Origin: Telmatactis stephensoni
Lineage: Eukaryota > Cnidaria > Anthozoa > Actiniaria > Isophelliidae
Direction: 5' to 3'
NCBI GenBank assembly: GCA_029948255.1
Contig: JALIZF010001940.1
Span: 1,729,501 to 1,793,500, forward strand
DNA: 64,000 nt
A model generated the notes under the pieces. It ran no database searches. It worked only from the letters and a program-made list of their open reading frames with translations, and was not told the DNA's origin. Made by a program: the position numbers and the translations under genes. Shown piece by piece: positions 32,097 to 43,565 of this stretch; within the stretch, counting starts at the first letter, position 1; each line of letters opens with the position of its first letter.

Positions 32097-33470
32097 TCGC
32101 TTTATCCACGAAGTAATTTAACGCTGTCCTCGTTGAACTTCGTAAAATATATATTGGGTCAAAACAGATCAAGCTAAATTTTTTTCCAATATGGCCCATG
32201 AATAAAATGACAACACGATAAAATAGTTCAGGAACAGTAAATAGTTAATACAGCCTATGGCACTAAGCTCCTTTGAAGCCATGAGTTTCTTCACATACAG
32301 CCAATTCTTCACTTTGAGATCTGAATGCTCTATGATTTGAACACTTAGATGCTTGATTCGGTTGTCTATTCCATAGTGACGATGCTAGACATGAGAAACG
32401 TCGTTCCCCAGAGGTTTTTTTTTTGCTTTAGGTAGAAATACCTTAAGGTACCGTAAGCCTTTCAATGCTGGATTTTTAGCGCCTGAAGCTAGCTCTAAAT
32501 AGTTATATCAAAGACGTCGATAAACCTAAGATAAAAATAAAAAATACAAATCAAAAACAATTTCGAAGAATATTTTTGATGGCTAAGAATTTAAGACGAA
32601 AGATTGCAAACTATTTAATGAGCGGTTTTACTTTCACGATTCCCCGTCGATTGAAGTAAACTGGCAAAGCTTTCAGAATCCAACAAGCTACGTTCATCAC
32701 GTCAGCAATCTGAACACAAAATATCAAATGTCAAATAATCAAGTAATCAAATATAATTCGACTTCATATCACCCCAAGTCGAATTTGATTATTAACTTTA
32801 GCGGGGCACGGAATGGAACTTATCCGTGAGTAATTCGATCGGAAGGAACTCTGGGATCGCCTGGGGACAAACATTGATAGCTGATAGTAAGAATGTATGG
32901 CCGCATAAGAAATCTTTGATAATAACATCCCAAATGAAAGAAGTATCAAGCTTTTTTGTTCACAGACTAACAGCCAGGAATCAAGCGAATTTGTTATATA
33001 CCAACTGTCAAAGTCAATTTTTTCCGTGCTCTGATTGGGCGAGAGCGCATCACGTGAACGTCAACAAATTTTGCTGTTTCCCCCGCAACAACTCTCAGCG
33101 GGCAACAATGAGTTTTATTGACCGGTAATAACAAAACCGGAAGTTGATTGAGCTTTGAAGGCGCGTTTTTTGGCAGCGCGCGTTTACAAATTCATTCATT
33201 CGGACATGCATGAGGTAAAACTCGTGTTTACTACCAAACTTTTAAGACCAATATACAACATTTATTCCGAGAAAAAGATGATAACCAACCAGGAATGTCA
33301 CCAAAAGAGCTGCAACGATTCTCCGAAAAACTACATGTGAAAAAAGGTCAGTTTTGTGTGAATTTCGATTAAAAACTTTAACTGTAGGCAGCGACGTTTT
33401 GCTTTTTATTTTGTTCTTTGACAGTTGGTATATAACAAAACACTTATTGACGGGGACCTCGGGAAAGCTG
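32097..33470. other. Intergenic, no gene accepted
   Basis: Open frames at 32764, 32826 and 33242 have no recognisable domain; the last crosses an inverted repeat. AT-rich sequence. Confidence 0.45.
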
Positions 33471-33556
33471 TATGTTTTGTGGTCCCTCGACCGCCAATGT
33501 TTCCGCTTTCTGCTCCGCCTCGGGAAACATTGGCGGTCTCGGGACCACAAAACATA
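33471..33556. repeat. Inverted repeat with 34-bp arms
   Basis: tatgttttgtggtccctcga... (33471-33504) pairs with ...tcgggaccacaaaacata (33523-33556), with an 18-bp loop. One or two mismatches. Probably a small non-autonomous DNA transposon or its end. Confidence 0.8.
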
Positions 33557-33722
33557 TTGTTGGTTGCATGGATAGTTTATATATATATTGATCTTAAACT
33601 GAAAGAATACATCTGTATGCAGTCTGTATTTACCCAGTTCATTGCCTTCTTTCAATTCTAAAAAAAAGATAAAGAGATCCAATATATTTCCTAGTTTCAT
33701 TTGTATTTATATTATTGATCCA

Positions 33723-34358
33723 CAATTGCATTAGCCTGCGTCACATCCGGACTTTTTCTCCGTTAAGTCCGTCTGCGAAATAACGAACAAAACCGTGTTC
33801 TGAGACCCCCAGCAAATAGCAGGATTATAGATAATAGATCCTGATTGGCTGATGCATTTTTGAATTCTAACGAGACTCGTGATTGGCTCGCTTAATGTTC
33901 GTTGTGTCGATGTTTTGACAGCTTGATGGACTCCAGTTAAAACAAACTTTATTGCTAGCATGACCCCTGGTCAATCTCGTAATTTCTCTTTGAGAGAATG
34001 TTTTGTGAACTAATGCTATTATTTATCAATATGTTCAATTGGAATGTTTCGAAAGTTTCCTTTTATAGCAGGCAAATCGATGTATGTAACTGGTAGGTTG
34101 TTTTGATTGAAAAATCTGTCTGTGTTTTCATAATCACTGTAAATCTAACGGAAGTGTTGTCATGACGAAGACAAACACACCAGTGATCATAGAGCCAATC
34201 ACGAGTCTCGTTAGAATTGAAAAATGCATCAGCCAATCAGGATCTATTATCTATAATCCTGCTATTTGCTGGGGGTCTCAGAACACGGTTTTGTTCGTTA
34301 TTTCGCAGACGGACTTAACGGAGGAAAAGTCCGGATGTGACGCAGGCTACAATTGCAT
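33723..34358. mobile_element. MITE with long terminal inverted repeats and 9-bp target duplication
   Basis: The element spans 33732-34349 (618 bp). Its terminal inverted repeats are about 160-165 bp (tagcctgcgtcacatccgga... and complement), nearly identical. It is flanked by caattgcat at 33723-33731 and 34350-34358. The internal 290 bp or so has no coding capacity. The long inverted ends and 9-bp duplication are typical of Mutator-like elements. The ends start TAG, like the 46-bp palindrome at 31579. Confidence 0.92.
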
Positions 34359-34459
34359 TAACTTAATGTAAAAATTAAAATGTACAAACTATCCAACCAA
34401 AACTCACACTGTCGACGCGGTAACATTCGCTTGGCTCCTGGCTCATCTAAAAAAACTTT

Positions 34460-34810
34460 ACGTGAAGTCCATCCAATGTTCCAACAATAGAAAGATATCA
34501 CGTGAGAAATACATATCATTTATTTATTGGTTTCTAAAGCGGTTTGGTAAAGGTTGGTAATCCTAAAAACAAAATCATCATAAATTAATTCACATCTGCT
34601 TGTGGAAATTACTGTTGGACGTACTGGACAAAATGAAGAAAAAAATGATTAAACTTTAATGGTTTCCACAGTTAACATGTTTGATTACACGAGCAGCATT
34701 TCATCTGTATATTGTAAGTGACTTACGTACATCTAAATGTGGTTTTGTATTAATTACCAACGTAACTATCCAACTGTACTCCTCCTTTCGATTCAATATA
34801 TACAAATGCA
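34460..34810 (+). repeat. Upstream module U, copy 1
   Basis: Shared with 38155-38560 (high similarity: gtccatccaatgttccaac, agaaagatatcacgtgagaa, tttctaaagcggtttggtaa) and, more weakly, with 54045-54260. Each copy lies about 1.0-1.6 kb before an array receptor, so the duplicated unit includes far-upstream DNA. Confidence 0.85.
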
Positions 34811-35036
34811 GTTTTTATATTAGATTCGATTCTTCTCTTCTTGTTTGCTTTATATTTTTTCTTCTTTATTTTTGGCTATTTTTGCGGGTGTTTTGCTTGT
34901 TTCCCTAATCTCTTGATAATTCTTTTCTTCGGTCTTCTTCTAAATCTAAATCTAAATTTATTAATTGATCTGCAAAGCTTATCACATCACTGCAGATATA
35001 TTCTTTCTTCCTTTATTTTTCGCCTTCTTTTCGGTT

Positions 35037-35171
35037 TTTGTTTGTTTTGTTTTGTTTTGTTTTGTTTTGTTTTGTTTTGTTTTGTTTTGTTTTGTTTTGT
35101 TTTGTTTTGTTTTGTTTTGTTTTGTTTTGTTTTGTTTTGTTTTGTTTTGTTTTGTTTTGTTTTGTTTTGTT
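35037..35171. repeat. Pentanucleotide microsatellite (TTTTG)n
   Basis: About 26 near-perfect units. Together with the following TTG run it accounts for the Cys/Phe/Leu-rich frames at 34841-35358, which are artefacts. Confidence 0.97.
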
Positions 35172-35424
35172 TATTTGTTGTTGTTGTTGTTGCTGGTGTT
35201 TTTTTTTGTTTTGTTTTTGTTTTTTGCCAGGTTGTTTTATTGCTAGGATTCCATCCAGATTGCTAAAATCTGGCTCCCTCTCGTTCAGTTGTTCGGGTTG
35301 TTTTTCTCTGAAGCTCCTTACCTTTTTCTTCCTTTTTGCACCTGACCATAAAAACTAACGATATAAAACACTAACGTTTCGAGGTCAAATTCTAACATTG
35401 CTCGAGTATCTTACAAGCAAAGCT

Positions 35425-35555
35425 GGAGCAGCTCGAGTGCTCTTTCTTACAAAGTTTTAAGTTTCCCAAAGATACAGAAGTGTGTCACCAAGACAAAACA
35501 TGCCTTCTCTCACCTGCGAACAAAGAGAAAAAATACCAAGCGTAAAAAGCCAAAA
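35425..35555 (+). promoter_or_regulatory. Receptor upstream block, displaced extra copy
   Basis: Reads agctcgagtgctcttt, tacaaagtttt, caccaagacaaaac and ccttctctcacctgcgaac. It is almost identical to 39455-39585 just before the receptor at 39612, but here no receptor follows directly. A second, more diverged copy at 35815-35925 precedes the receptor at 35959. This suggests an inserted duplicate of a promoter/5' UTR region. Confidence 0.6.
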
Positions 35556-35814
35556 AAAAACCTTTGTTGTTTTTCTTCATTTGACAGCCTGGTTTGATGT
35601 TAATTGTCAAGCACTTATTTAAAAGCAAAAGTATTGATGACAGGATTATTTAACCACTAGGGTGTCACGCTGTTATCAGTAGCCTATAAGGCCGAGATGT
35701 CCATATTGATATAGTAATTGGTCGAGTTTCCTCATTACTCACCTCTCTGATTCCATTCGACTGAAGAATTTCTTAAACAGATCACTCCAAACAAGAACCT
35801 TCCAAAGAACATTC

Positions 35815-35925
35815 AAGCAGCTCAGTGTTCTTTATTACAAAGTTTCAAGCTTTTCAAAAGATACTAAAGTTTATCATCAAAACAGAGCCTGCCTCCTCTC
35901 ACCTTCAAAAAAATGTAAAAAAGCG
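35815..35925 (+). promoter_or_regulatory. Receptor upstream block (candidate 5' UTR)
   Basis: Contains tgttctttattacaaagttt, then catcaaaacagagcctgcct and ctctcacc about 50-80 bp before the ATG at 35959. It is homologous to the blocks before 39612 and 44950. Confidence 0.5.
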
Positions 35926-35958
35926 TTAAAGTTATCAGAATTTAGTCATTTTGCCAAT

Positions 35959-36886
35959 ATGAATAATTCTATCTCACATGAGAATGTACCGAGCGATTTT
36001 GACTACTTGACGCTTATTCTGGAATCAAATCCTCACTTCCGCAACTACCTGTATTTCCTGATTGTCTTTCAATGTTCTCAGCTCGATTCTGGCTTCGTCG
36101 TTAAACATTTTGATCATTTTAACTTTCATTAACACAGCTTCTTTGCGAACGCCATCGTACATTTTAATTCTTAGCTTGGCCTTCTCTGACTTGGGAGTTG
36201 GAGTGGTGACGCAGCCAGCGTTTTGGTGCTTTTTGATTGCCTGGATGACGAAGAATTCTTCATTGTTCGAAAACAGTTTAAAAGTATTATCACGGATATC
36301 TGATATACTAATAGTTGCTTCGTTTGTTACAGTTAGTTGCATAACTATTGATCGGTTTCTTGCTGTTCGCTTGCGTCTGAGATACCAACAGCTCGTCACA
36401 ACCAAGCGATCTTACACAGTTGTGATAGTAATTTGGGTTTTTAGTTTGCTGTGGAGTTTTGTACTTGCAACAGTTAAAAGCTGGTTGAATATTTTTCACT
36501 ATAGTTTGGGATTGGTACTTCTTATTTTGAACATTTTTCTGATGTTGAGAATTTCTCGAGCCATTCGACGGCACGGCGCACAGATCCAAGCTAACCAACA
36601 GCGACCACAACAGCCAGCCATGAACATTCAGCTATACAAGAAATCCGTCAAGACCATGTACTACATCATGGGTGTATTTCTAGTGTGTTTTCTTCCTGGT
36701 TTAATCTTTCACCTTGTGAATTCCGGACATTATGCGGCAGGAATAGATATGGGAGTAGAGCGGCTTTATGCAAGACAGTTGGTTAGAACGCTTTTTCTGC
36801 TAAACAGTGTATTGAACCCATTAATTTATTGCTGGAGAATAGTAGAAATACGCAACGCATTGCTTGAACTGTTACGCAGACAGTGA
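35959..36886 (+). pseudogene. Class A GPCR of the array, single 1-base frameshift
   Basis: ATG at 35959 opens MNNSISHENVPSDFDYLTLI and runs to FLIVF in TM1. There gtctttcaatg has one T more than siblings (gtcttcaatg), at 36066-36068. The rest (36062-36886) is an undamaged receptor: LRTPSYILI, LAFSDLGVG (D2.50), TQPAF, DRFLAV, TTKRSYTVV, ANQQRPQQPAMN, VCFLPGLIFHL, NPLIYCWR and a tail ending LLRRQ. Because the only fault is a homopolymer length change, this could be a sequencing error, a null allele or a fresh pseudogene. Closest visible sibling: 29176. Confidence 0.92.
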
Positions 36887-37984
36887 CAATAATATCTTTT
36901 ATTATGTGGTAAATTTCACAATATCCTGCGATGTTATTTTCGGTATTTGGGCTGTATTTCGCTTATCACGAACGATATGGACTGTATTTTCAATATCCTG
37001 ATTGAAGAACGTATGCGGCGCGACGAGTTTCAAATGTTTGTTTTAATTTCTTTCATTGCTACAGTACTTGAGGTGCTAGCACGTCAAGGAAGTCGAAAAT
37101 ACGAAAAGATATATTACTGAACAAAATATTAATAAACAAATACTGGCATTAATCAGAAATGAGTGAAGACTAAAGTAAATTTTATTATTCAGACGAAGTT
37201 GGAGACGAGTCGGCAAATTTTCTCTTAGTTACTGAAGAGCTGCCAAACAGCCAAGAAGATGTAGAGGCTTGTATTTCTGAGAAGAGGGCCAAACATACAG
37301 TACAAATAACGAAATCAGACGCTAAAGTATTTTAGAAATACTTGAAAAACATTGACAAAGGTATATACAAATATTGAAAGCTTACCTCAAGCCGACGTCT
37401 TTGACCCTATCTCTTTAGGACTTCAGAGCAGGGAATTAAAGCGGGAAACTGCTAGGGCGATGTAAGGTTACAAACGGCGCTGTGTGTCTTGTTTGGCCAG
37501 CTAGGAGAAACAGGGACAAACCTGTACAGGCCAAGAAAGACGTCACCAGAGAGCAAGACTCATTAAATTAACGTTCATCTTGATCCTGTTGTTTTTTGCA
37601 AATAACAAAGAATGGCATCAACGAAAGTACTAACCTCGATCGCTGCGCTTGGTCTGTATACTGCCGAGACTTCGATCTGAAGGATCGTAAGGACGGAAGA
37701 ACTTCGTAAGACGCGCACTCCGTTAATAATCTTTAATCTATAGTAATCTAGTAAGTGAGGTTATTACAGTGTAAATTGACTTCTATGAACTAAAAAGCTA
37801 ATTGTGAATAAGTAAAATGAATTGAAGTAAATGAAAAAATAAAAACTAATATTTAGATTTATTCTTTTCTATTCGATATGGCTAAGCGGAAAAGGAGCGA
37901 AAGAATAGTGAAAGAAAACATACTTTTGAAACTGTAAATTTATAGACTTTTGCCATCGATCAGCTACCACGTAGTTGAAATAAG
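36887..37984. other. Intergenic, no gene seen
   Basis: AT-rich 3' flank and spacer. The phrase ggctaagcggaaaaggagcgaaagaatagtg (about 37879) recurs in diverged form after the receptors at 39612 and 55673, so downstream flanks were duplicated as well. Confidence 0.5.
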
Positions 37985-38002
37985 AGCACTCTCCCCCTCC
38001 CC

Positions 38003-38033
<31 letters not shown>

Positions 38034-38036
38034 AAA
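37985..38036. repeat. Homopolymer run (C)n then (A)n
   Basis: About 35 mostly C bases followed directly by about 13 A bases. Such runs are error-prone, so the exact length should not be trusted. Confidence 0.9.
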
Positions 38037-38154
38037 TCAACGTATAGATCGATAACACGCTCAATAACACGCGTGAAAGAAGTGTATGCGCTGTGGGTAG
38101 GTTGGACTTCTTACCATTATTAACTCGACATTAACGGACTTCGATTACTTCAAA

Positions 38155-38560
38155 AAGTTGTCCATCCAATGTTCCAACGATAGAAAGATATCACGTGAGA
38201 AATACATATCATTTATTTATTGGTTTCTAAAGCGGTTTGGTAAAGATTGGTAATCCTAAAAACAAAATCATTAACATTAACATACACGGTTTCATTTTCA
38301 CTGTGTATTGTATATCAAATAGACGTTTAGTCATTTAGTCACATATTCCTTGGCAACTCACATCTGCTTGTGGAAATTACAGTTGGACGTACTGGACAAA
38401 ATGATGAAAAAAAAGATTAAACTTTAATGGTTTTCACAGTTAACATGTTTCATTACACAAGCAGCATGTCACCTGTATGTTGTAAGTGACTTACATACAG
38501 TTGAATGTTGCTTTGTATTAATTACCAACATCTAACTCCTCCTTTCGATTCAATACAAAT
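38155..38560 (+). repeat. Upstream module U, copy 2
   Basis: Near-duplicate of 34460-34810, about 1.05-1.45 kb before the receptor at 39612. It has a 60-70 bp insertion relative to copy 1 (about 38270-38350). Confidence 0.85.
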
Positions 38561-38685
38561 ACAGCTTTTACATTAGATTCTTCTCTTCTAGTTTGCTTTC
38601 TATATTTTTAATTTCTTCTTTATCTTTGGCTATTTTTGCGGCTCTTTTTCCTGTTTCCCTCTTTATACTAACGTCCTTTCTTTGA

Positions 38686-38687
<2 letters not shown>

Positions 38688-38720
<33 letters not shown>
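38688..38720. repeat. Poly-T run
   Basis: About 32 T bases, giving the lysine-rich minus-strand frame at 38568-38795, which is an artefact. Confidence 0.9.
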
Positions 38721-38722
<2 letters not shown>

Positions 38723-39159
38723 GCGCTTTTTTGCCAGCTTGTTTTATTGCTATGATTCCATCCAGCTTGCTAAGATCTTGTTTCCTTTCGTTCATTTGTT
38801 CGTTTTTTCCTAAGCTTCTTTCCTATTTCTTCCTTCCTTTCCTTTTTTTTCCTTTCCTGCACCTGACCATAAAAACAAACGATATAAAACACTGACGTTT
38901 CAATGTCACTGACATCATTATCAAAGTGATAAACAAAGTACTTGTTTGAGTTTATAAATCAACATAGTTCCCTCTCTCCTCTTACATCTGTCTTTATATT
39001 ATCTTCCATGAAATCTCCAAGGTAATCTTCTCTTGGCAGGCTAGTTTGATGTTAATTGGCTAACCTTTATTTCGCAAGAAATGTGCATACTGATTTGAAA
39101 CAGCATGAACCACCAGAAAGAGCGAGACGACGATTTAGATTTCATTGAGACACTTGAGT

Positions 39160-39395
39160 CAAAAAATTCTAATTAACGCTGCGCTCATGATTCCACTTGG
39201 GTTTTGAACATTTTATGACGTCAAGAATGTGTCAATAAGAGGACAGACAACTCAAAACCATCTTCAATTCGTATTTTCACAATTTGAGATAAAAGTTAAA
39301 AAATCCTTTTCAAACTTGGCAGCAGACCGAGCGGGGACGCCGAAACGCGACACCAGTGTGTGTCCTCTTATTGACACACTCTAATTAACCAATCA
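39160..39395. repeat. Interspersed repeat with inverted ends (gtgtcaataagaggac)
   Basis: Internal inverted repeat: tgtgtcaataagaggacaga at about 39229 and its complement tgtcctcttattgacaca at about 39360. A related copy lies at 49485-49735. Both sit upstream of array receptors of opposite orientation. MITE-like; no target duplication found. Confidence 0.75.
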
Positions 39396-39454
39396 GATCT
39401 CGAGATTAATATCAATGTTGTAAAAATTAAAATTACCGTCAAGTATCCTCCAAG

Positions 39455-39590
39455 GAAAGCTGGAGCGGCTCGAGTGCTCTTTACTACAAAGTTTTGAGTT
39501 CCCAAAGATACTTAAGTCTGTCACCAAGACAAAACCTGCCTTCTCTCACCTGCGAACAAAGAGAAAAAATACCAAGCCATCAAGTTATCA
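39455..39590 (+). promoter_or_regulatory. Receptor upstream block (candidate 5' UTR/promoter)
   Basis: Nearly identical to 35425-35555 and homologous to 44790-44900. It contains caccaagacaaaacctgcc about 90 bp before the ATG at 39612, with the caccaagaca phrase at a similar distance from several array genes. Confidence 0.55.
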
Positions 39591-39611
39591 GAGCCTAAAC
39601 GTTTTGCCAAC

Positions 39612-40525
39612 ATGAACAGTTCTGCCACTCAATATAAGTTATTAAGGGATTTCAATTTCTTGACGCTTATTCTGGAATCAAATCCTCACTTTCGCAAATA
39701 TCTGTATTTCCTGATTGTCTTCAATGTTCTCACCTCCACCATGGCTTCAGTTTTAAACATTTTGGTCGTTTTCACTTTTGTAAAGACACCTTCTTTACGA
39801 ACACCTTCGTACATTTTCATTCTCAGCTTGGCTGTTTCTGACTTCGGAGTTGGTTTAGTGACGCAGCCAGCATATTGTTGCTCTATGATTGCCTGGTTGA
39901 CGAAGAGTTTTTCTTTGTATGAAAACAGTTGGAATATATACGATAGGACGTATGACACACTCCTAACCGTCTCCTTTCTAACGGTTACTGCCATCACTAC
40001 CGATCGATTTCTTGCAGCTCACTTGCGTCTGAGGTACCAACAACTTGTCACAACCAAGCGGTCTTACACAGTTGTGATAATAATTTGGATTTTTAGTTCC
40101 TCTTGGAGTTTTGGACATGCAACAAGGGAAACCTAGTGGTTTGTCATTGTCCATAATTGCTTGGGATCGGTTGCCCTTGTTCTCAACTTGTTTTTTATGC
40201 TGAAGATATCTCAAGCGATTCGCAGACACTCGGCACAGATTGATATCAACAGCAACCAACCATGAACATCCAAAGATACAAAAAATCTGTCAAGACAATG
40301 CACTACATCATGGGTGTATTTCTAGTGTGTTTTTTGCCTGTTTTGATTATTTATATTGTATACGTCGGGATTGACTCAGGAATCAGTATCCGAATCGAAA
40401 TGCTATATTCAGTACAACTAGCCGACACACTTGTTATGTTGAACAGTGCGTTGAATCCATTGATTTATTGCTGGAGAATACAAGAAATACGTAACGCTTT
40501 GCTTCAATTGTTGCGTAGACAATGA
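39612..40525 (+). pseudogene. Class A GPCR of the array, stop plus frameshift
   Basis: Good receptor through TM4: MNSSATQ (sequon NSS), LTLILESNPHFRKYLYF, LRTPSYIFIL, LAVSDFGVG, TQPAYCC, then TDRFLAA, where siblings have IDRF. A TAG stop at 40134-40136 falls where siblings read the ETW before TM5. The original frame then continues through TM5 but loses frame in the Q-rich third intracellular loop (about 40240-40262, where part of the CAA/CAG run is missing). The frame from 40262 supplies MNIQRYKKS, TM6 (VCFLP), TM7 (NPLIYCWR) and LLRRQ. Two independent lesions support a true pseudogene. Confidence 0.93.
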
Positions 40526-41035
40526 CAATAATATCGTATACAGTTAATTTGCTGTGTAAATCTTACTTCTATAAAATAAAGTGTCGGCTGAACTAGCAAA
40601 ATGTGTTGAAATAGAAAAAGAATATTCATTGCAGTTCAATTTTTTATGTATATTTGTTATGACCATATAAGAAAGGTGCGAAGGAATAGTGAAAGAAATA
40701 TTAATTGAATATTGAAATTCTAAATCTAGATACCTTTACAATCGACTTTCCTTTCCTGTAAAATAAAAAAACATTTCCATAATATCACAACAATAAAAAC
40801 ATGCTTCATGACAAAGGCTTTTAATATATTCTTAACAGCGAAAACCGTTATTTTCCCCTACGGATAGAATAAATAGCGGGGTAAATATTGAATTGATCGT
40901 GATCCATCTGCTTTGAAAAAGAAGTTTAATTTTGGCAGCAGCTTCCTCGTTGATTCGGACAATATGATTTGTTTTGAATAATGAACTTACAAATACACAA
41001 AATAAAGCTATTCTTGAAAGAATATAATAAAATGT
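40526..41035. other. 3' flank and spacer
   Basis: AT-rich with an aataaag-type signal near 40576. It shares a gaaggaatagtgaaagaaat phrase with the flank at about 37900. No gene. Confidence 0.5.
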
Positions 41036-41165
41036 TTATTGACTGAGTTAGGTCGGGCCGGACGGGAAAATATTTGGCTCTTAGTCATTTATACGGACCT
41101 CGTTGCGCTCAGTCCGTACGGCATCACCCTGGAGCCAGTAAACTGAACTCAGTCAATAAGTACAT
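41036..41165. repeat. Foldback element, family member 1
   Basis: The ends tattgactgagtt and aactcagtcaata bracket sequence with cggacgggaaaatatttgg and gacctcgttgcgctcagtccg. It is related in layout to the element at 41317-41453. Confidence 0.7.
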
Positions 41166-41316
41166 TTATTATATGGCTAGATAATTTCCAGAATTCTGAT
41201 TGGCTAGCACATGGTCTGTATTTTGCCATATCAAGACCGCTGTCCCGGATGAAAAGAAAAGTTTGCGTTTGGCAATTGTTTTAGCGGGACTTCTCAAAGC
41301 CATATAATAAACAATT

Positions 41317-41453
41317 TATTAACCGAGCTTGCTCGGTCTGTACGGGAAAATATCAGACCTCGGTCTTTTTGTACAGACCTCGCTGCGCTCGGTCCGTACT
41401 GTCAAGACCTTGGTCTGATATTTTCCCATACAGACCTCGCGCTCGGTTAATAA
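41317..41453. repeat. Foldback element, family member 2
   Basis: Inverted arms: ttattaaccgagc...gtacgggaaaatatcagacc and ggtctgatattttcccata...gctcggttaataa, about 40-45 bp each. It has the same core words as the element 150 bp upstream but different end bases. Confidence 0.8.
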
Positions 41454-41940
41454 CCCTTTAATCACTTTAAAATTGATTATTATGGAATATCAAAAATAAA
41501 AAAGCTTAGGTTCTTTTATATGTGTATTGTCAGGGAGACAATAACATGACATAGCCGAATAACGTGTATTCAGTTGTTTTCAGCTCAGTAGTTGTAAGTC
41601 TTACATCAACAAGTCGCTCATAGGGCAGAATGGCTATTGTTTCTTGGCGTTTCTCATTAACGAAATCTTAAATTTTCAAATTTGACTCATTATAAATATT
41701 CATATTTGAGTTACATAGCCAATAATTGGTCTCTGAGTTTATCTCGAGGAAGCATATGAGTAAAGGAAGTTTGAACCTGAAAGACTCAACAGCTCATATT
41801 TGAATGTTAATGAATTCAACTAATTACATTACAAAATAGTAATTCTCCTCGATCTAAGAATAATGGTAGAAACTAGTAGTTTCTATTAGTATAGGAAATC
41901 GCACGATCTTGAGTACAATTCGGAATTAATAGGTACGAGT
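41454..41940. other. Intergenic, nothing recognised
   Basis: AT-rich spacer between foldback repeats. No gene. Confidence 0.5.
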
Positions 41941-42008
41941 AATGTTTTGAAAGTTCTCAAAATAGGACGAGCCTTTAGGCGAGTCCTATTTGAGAGTTTT
42001 CAAAACAT
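41941..42008. repeat. Inverted repeat, 26-bp arms
   Basis: atgttttgaaagttctcaaaa...ggac pairs with gtcc...gagagttttcaaaacat around a 15-bp loop. It could form a hairpin; possibly one end of a transposon. Confidence 0.8.
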
Positions 42009-42283
42009 GCGTTTCGCGTGGATGGGGGGCTGGTCGGTGCAGGGCGATATATAGCTCGGATTTGATTTTTGTTGATTTTTTGTTATTAGTTTTTATAGTT
42101 TTTATAATGTATTGTGCATCGGGGCTTATAATGTATGATAATAAGGGTTGAGAACTTTATGAGGCATTTTATTAAAGAAGTAATTAGTTAGGGGGGGTTG
42201 GACAAATAATTTATTAGTATTACGTTATTTTGATATTATTATATATTGTTGTGGGGTGGGGTATGGAGAATCTTTATTTTCAT

Positions 42284-42411
<128 letters not shown>

Positions 42412-42417
42412 GAGTAG

Positions 42418-42503
42418 ATAGGTGTCCTCAATTAGTTTACTTAAATGTAAGCTAGAATCATATTGACACGTTAATAAAGTTTATTATTATTATTATTATT
42501 GTC
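42418..42503 (+). mobile_element. Non-LTR retrotransposon 3' tail (candidate)
   Basis: gtgtcctcaattagtttac, then gtaagctagaat, attgacac and ttaataaag, ending in (TTA)n. The same tail occurs at 53525-53607. A shared 3' end terminating in a microsatellite is typical of CR1/L2-like retroelements. No coding part was found. Confidence 0.6.
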
Positions 42504-43518
42504 TCAGTGACATATAGCATGTTTTCATAAAAAGTGCAGACTTAAACGAGTATATAGACAATATTTCAAAGAAGGAAGAAACTTCGAAAACAAAATATAA
42601 TAGAGTTAATTTGTATTCTGAGCGAATTACAGTTCTTTTACATTTCTATAAAGCATGTAGTTTATTCACTGACAGCCGGTTTGTTTATTGAATGAAGACG
42701 AGCGAAGAGCCCAAGACATGGCAAAGAATTTTAGTTCATTCACAGAGAAATATGATCAAATTTACGCTGTTTAAACATACCTGGCCTTTCAAATGCCTCA
42801 AGACTTCATTATCTTGAGCTCAATTTATTAGTTTCTTTTGGAAAAGAGTAAAAAAGTTGACCAAATGACCATTTCTCTACTCTGGCATAGCCGTGAATCG
42901 ATGTCCTTCGCTTAGTTTTGCAGCACGGCGTTGTTTGGAATTCATTTTTCCCTCCAGTGTCAGTTCTTGTTTTCCGTTTAAAATTGTCATTGTTTTGGCA
43001 AATAAATTACTTTTTTATCTTCTATGATAATCATCAAAAACTGAACTAGCAAAACTGTAAGTTTTCATCGAAAACGAGTAGCCATGGCTTGTCAAGGAAA
43101 ATCCAAAAGGAGAAGTTTATCGCGCGCCGTTGTCGTTGCCATAGTGACTTAATAGGTACTCTACAGAGTACAATTAACGATTTAATTGTACTCCTCTCGT
43201 CCAATCAGAATCGAGTAATTTTGTATTGTGTATTATAAGAAAGGGAAGTGCTGCGAGAATACGGTTTATGAAACTGAAGCCGCGTGGAGTCATGTATTTG
43301 ATATTTGCCATCTTCTTGTTTGGTGTCTAGTGTTAGTGCTCTAATTCTTCTGTTTCGTAGTTTAAGGCTTGTTTCAAATGCTAAATCTAACTTGCTAAAT
43401 TGAATGCAAATAAGATAAAAACACAGCTTAAAACGCCTCAAAACCAGAAAAAAAGCACGAAAAGATAACATTTACTACATAAGAAGGCGAAAATAAAATT
43501 TGTTATTCCATGAGTGAA
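42504..43518. other. Intergenic, no gene seen
   Basis: A short palindrome (gagtacaattaa/ttaattgtactc, 43167-43193) is the only structure noted. Confidence 0.5.
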
Positions 43519-43565
43519 GATTCGAACCCGGACCCTTCTATTTGCTACGCACTGCTCTAAATGAT
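43510..43565 (-). mobile_element. tRNA-like fragment (minus strand)
   Basis: On the minus strand a B-box-like sequence (gggttcgaatc, about 43520-43530) lies in a stretch resembling the 3' half of a tRNA. No full cloverleaf or CCA end was seen. Probably a SINE fragment. Confidence 0.35.

Noticed and set aside
33242..33700. 152-codon minus-strand frame
   Set aside because: It crosses the inverted repeat at 33471-33556 and has no recognisable domain.
34841..35358. Cys/Phe/Val/Leu-rich frames
   Set aside because: Translation of the (TTTTG)n microsatellite and its T-rich edges.
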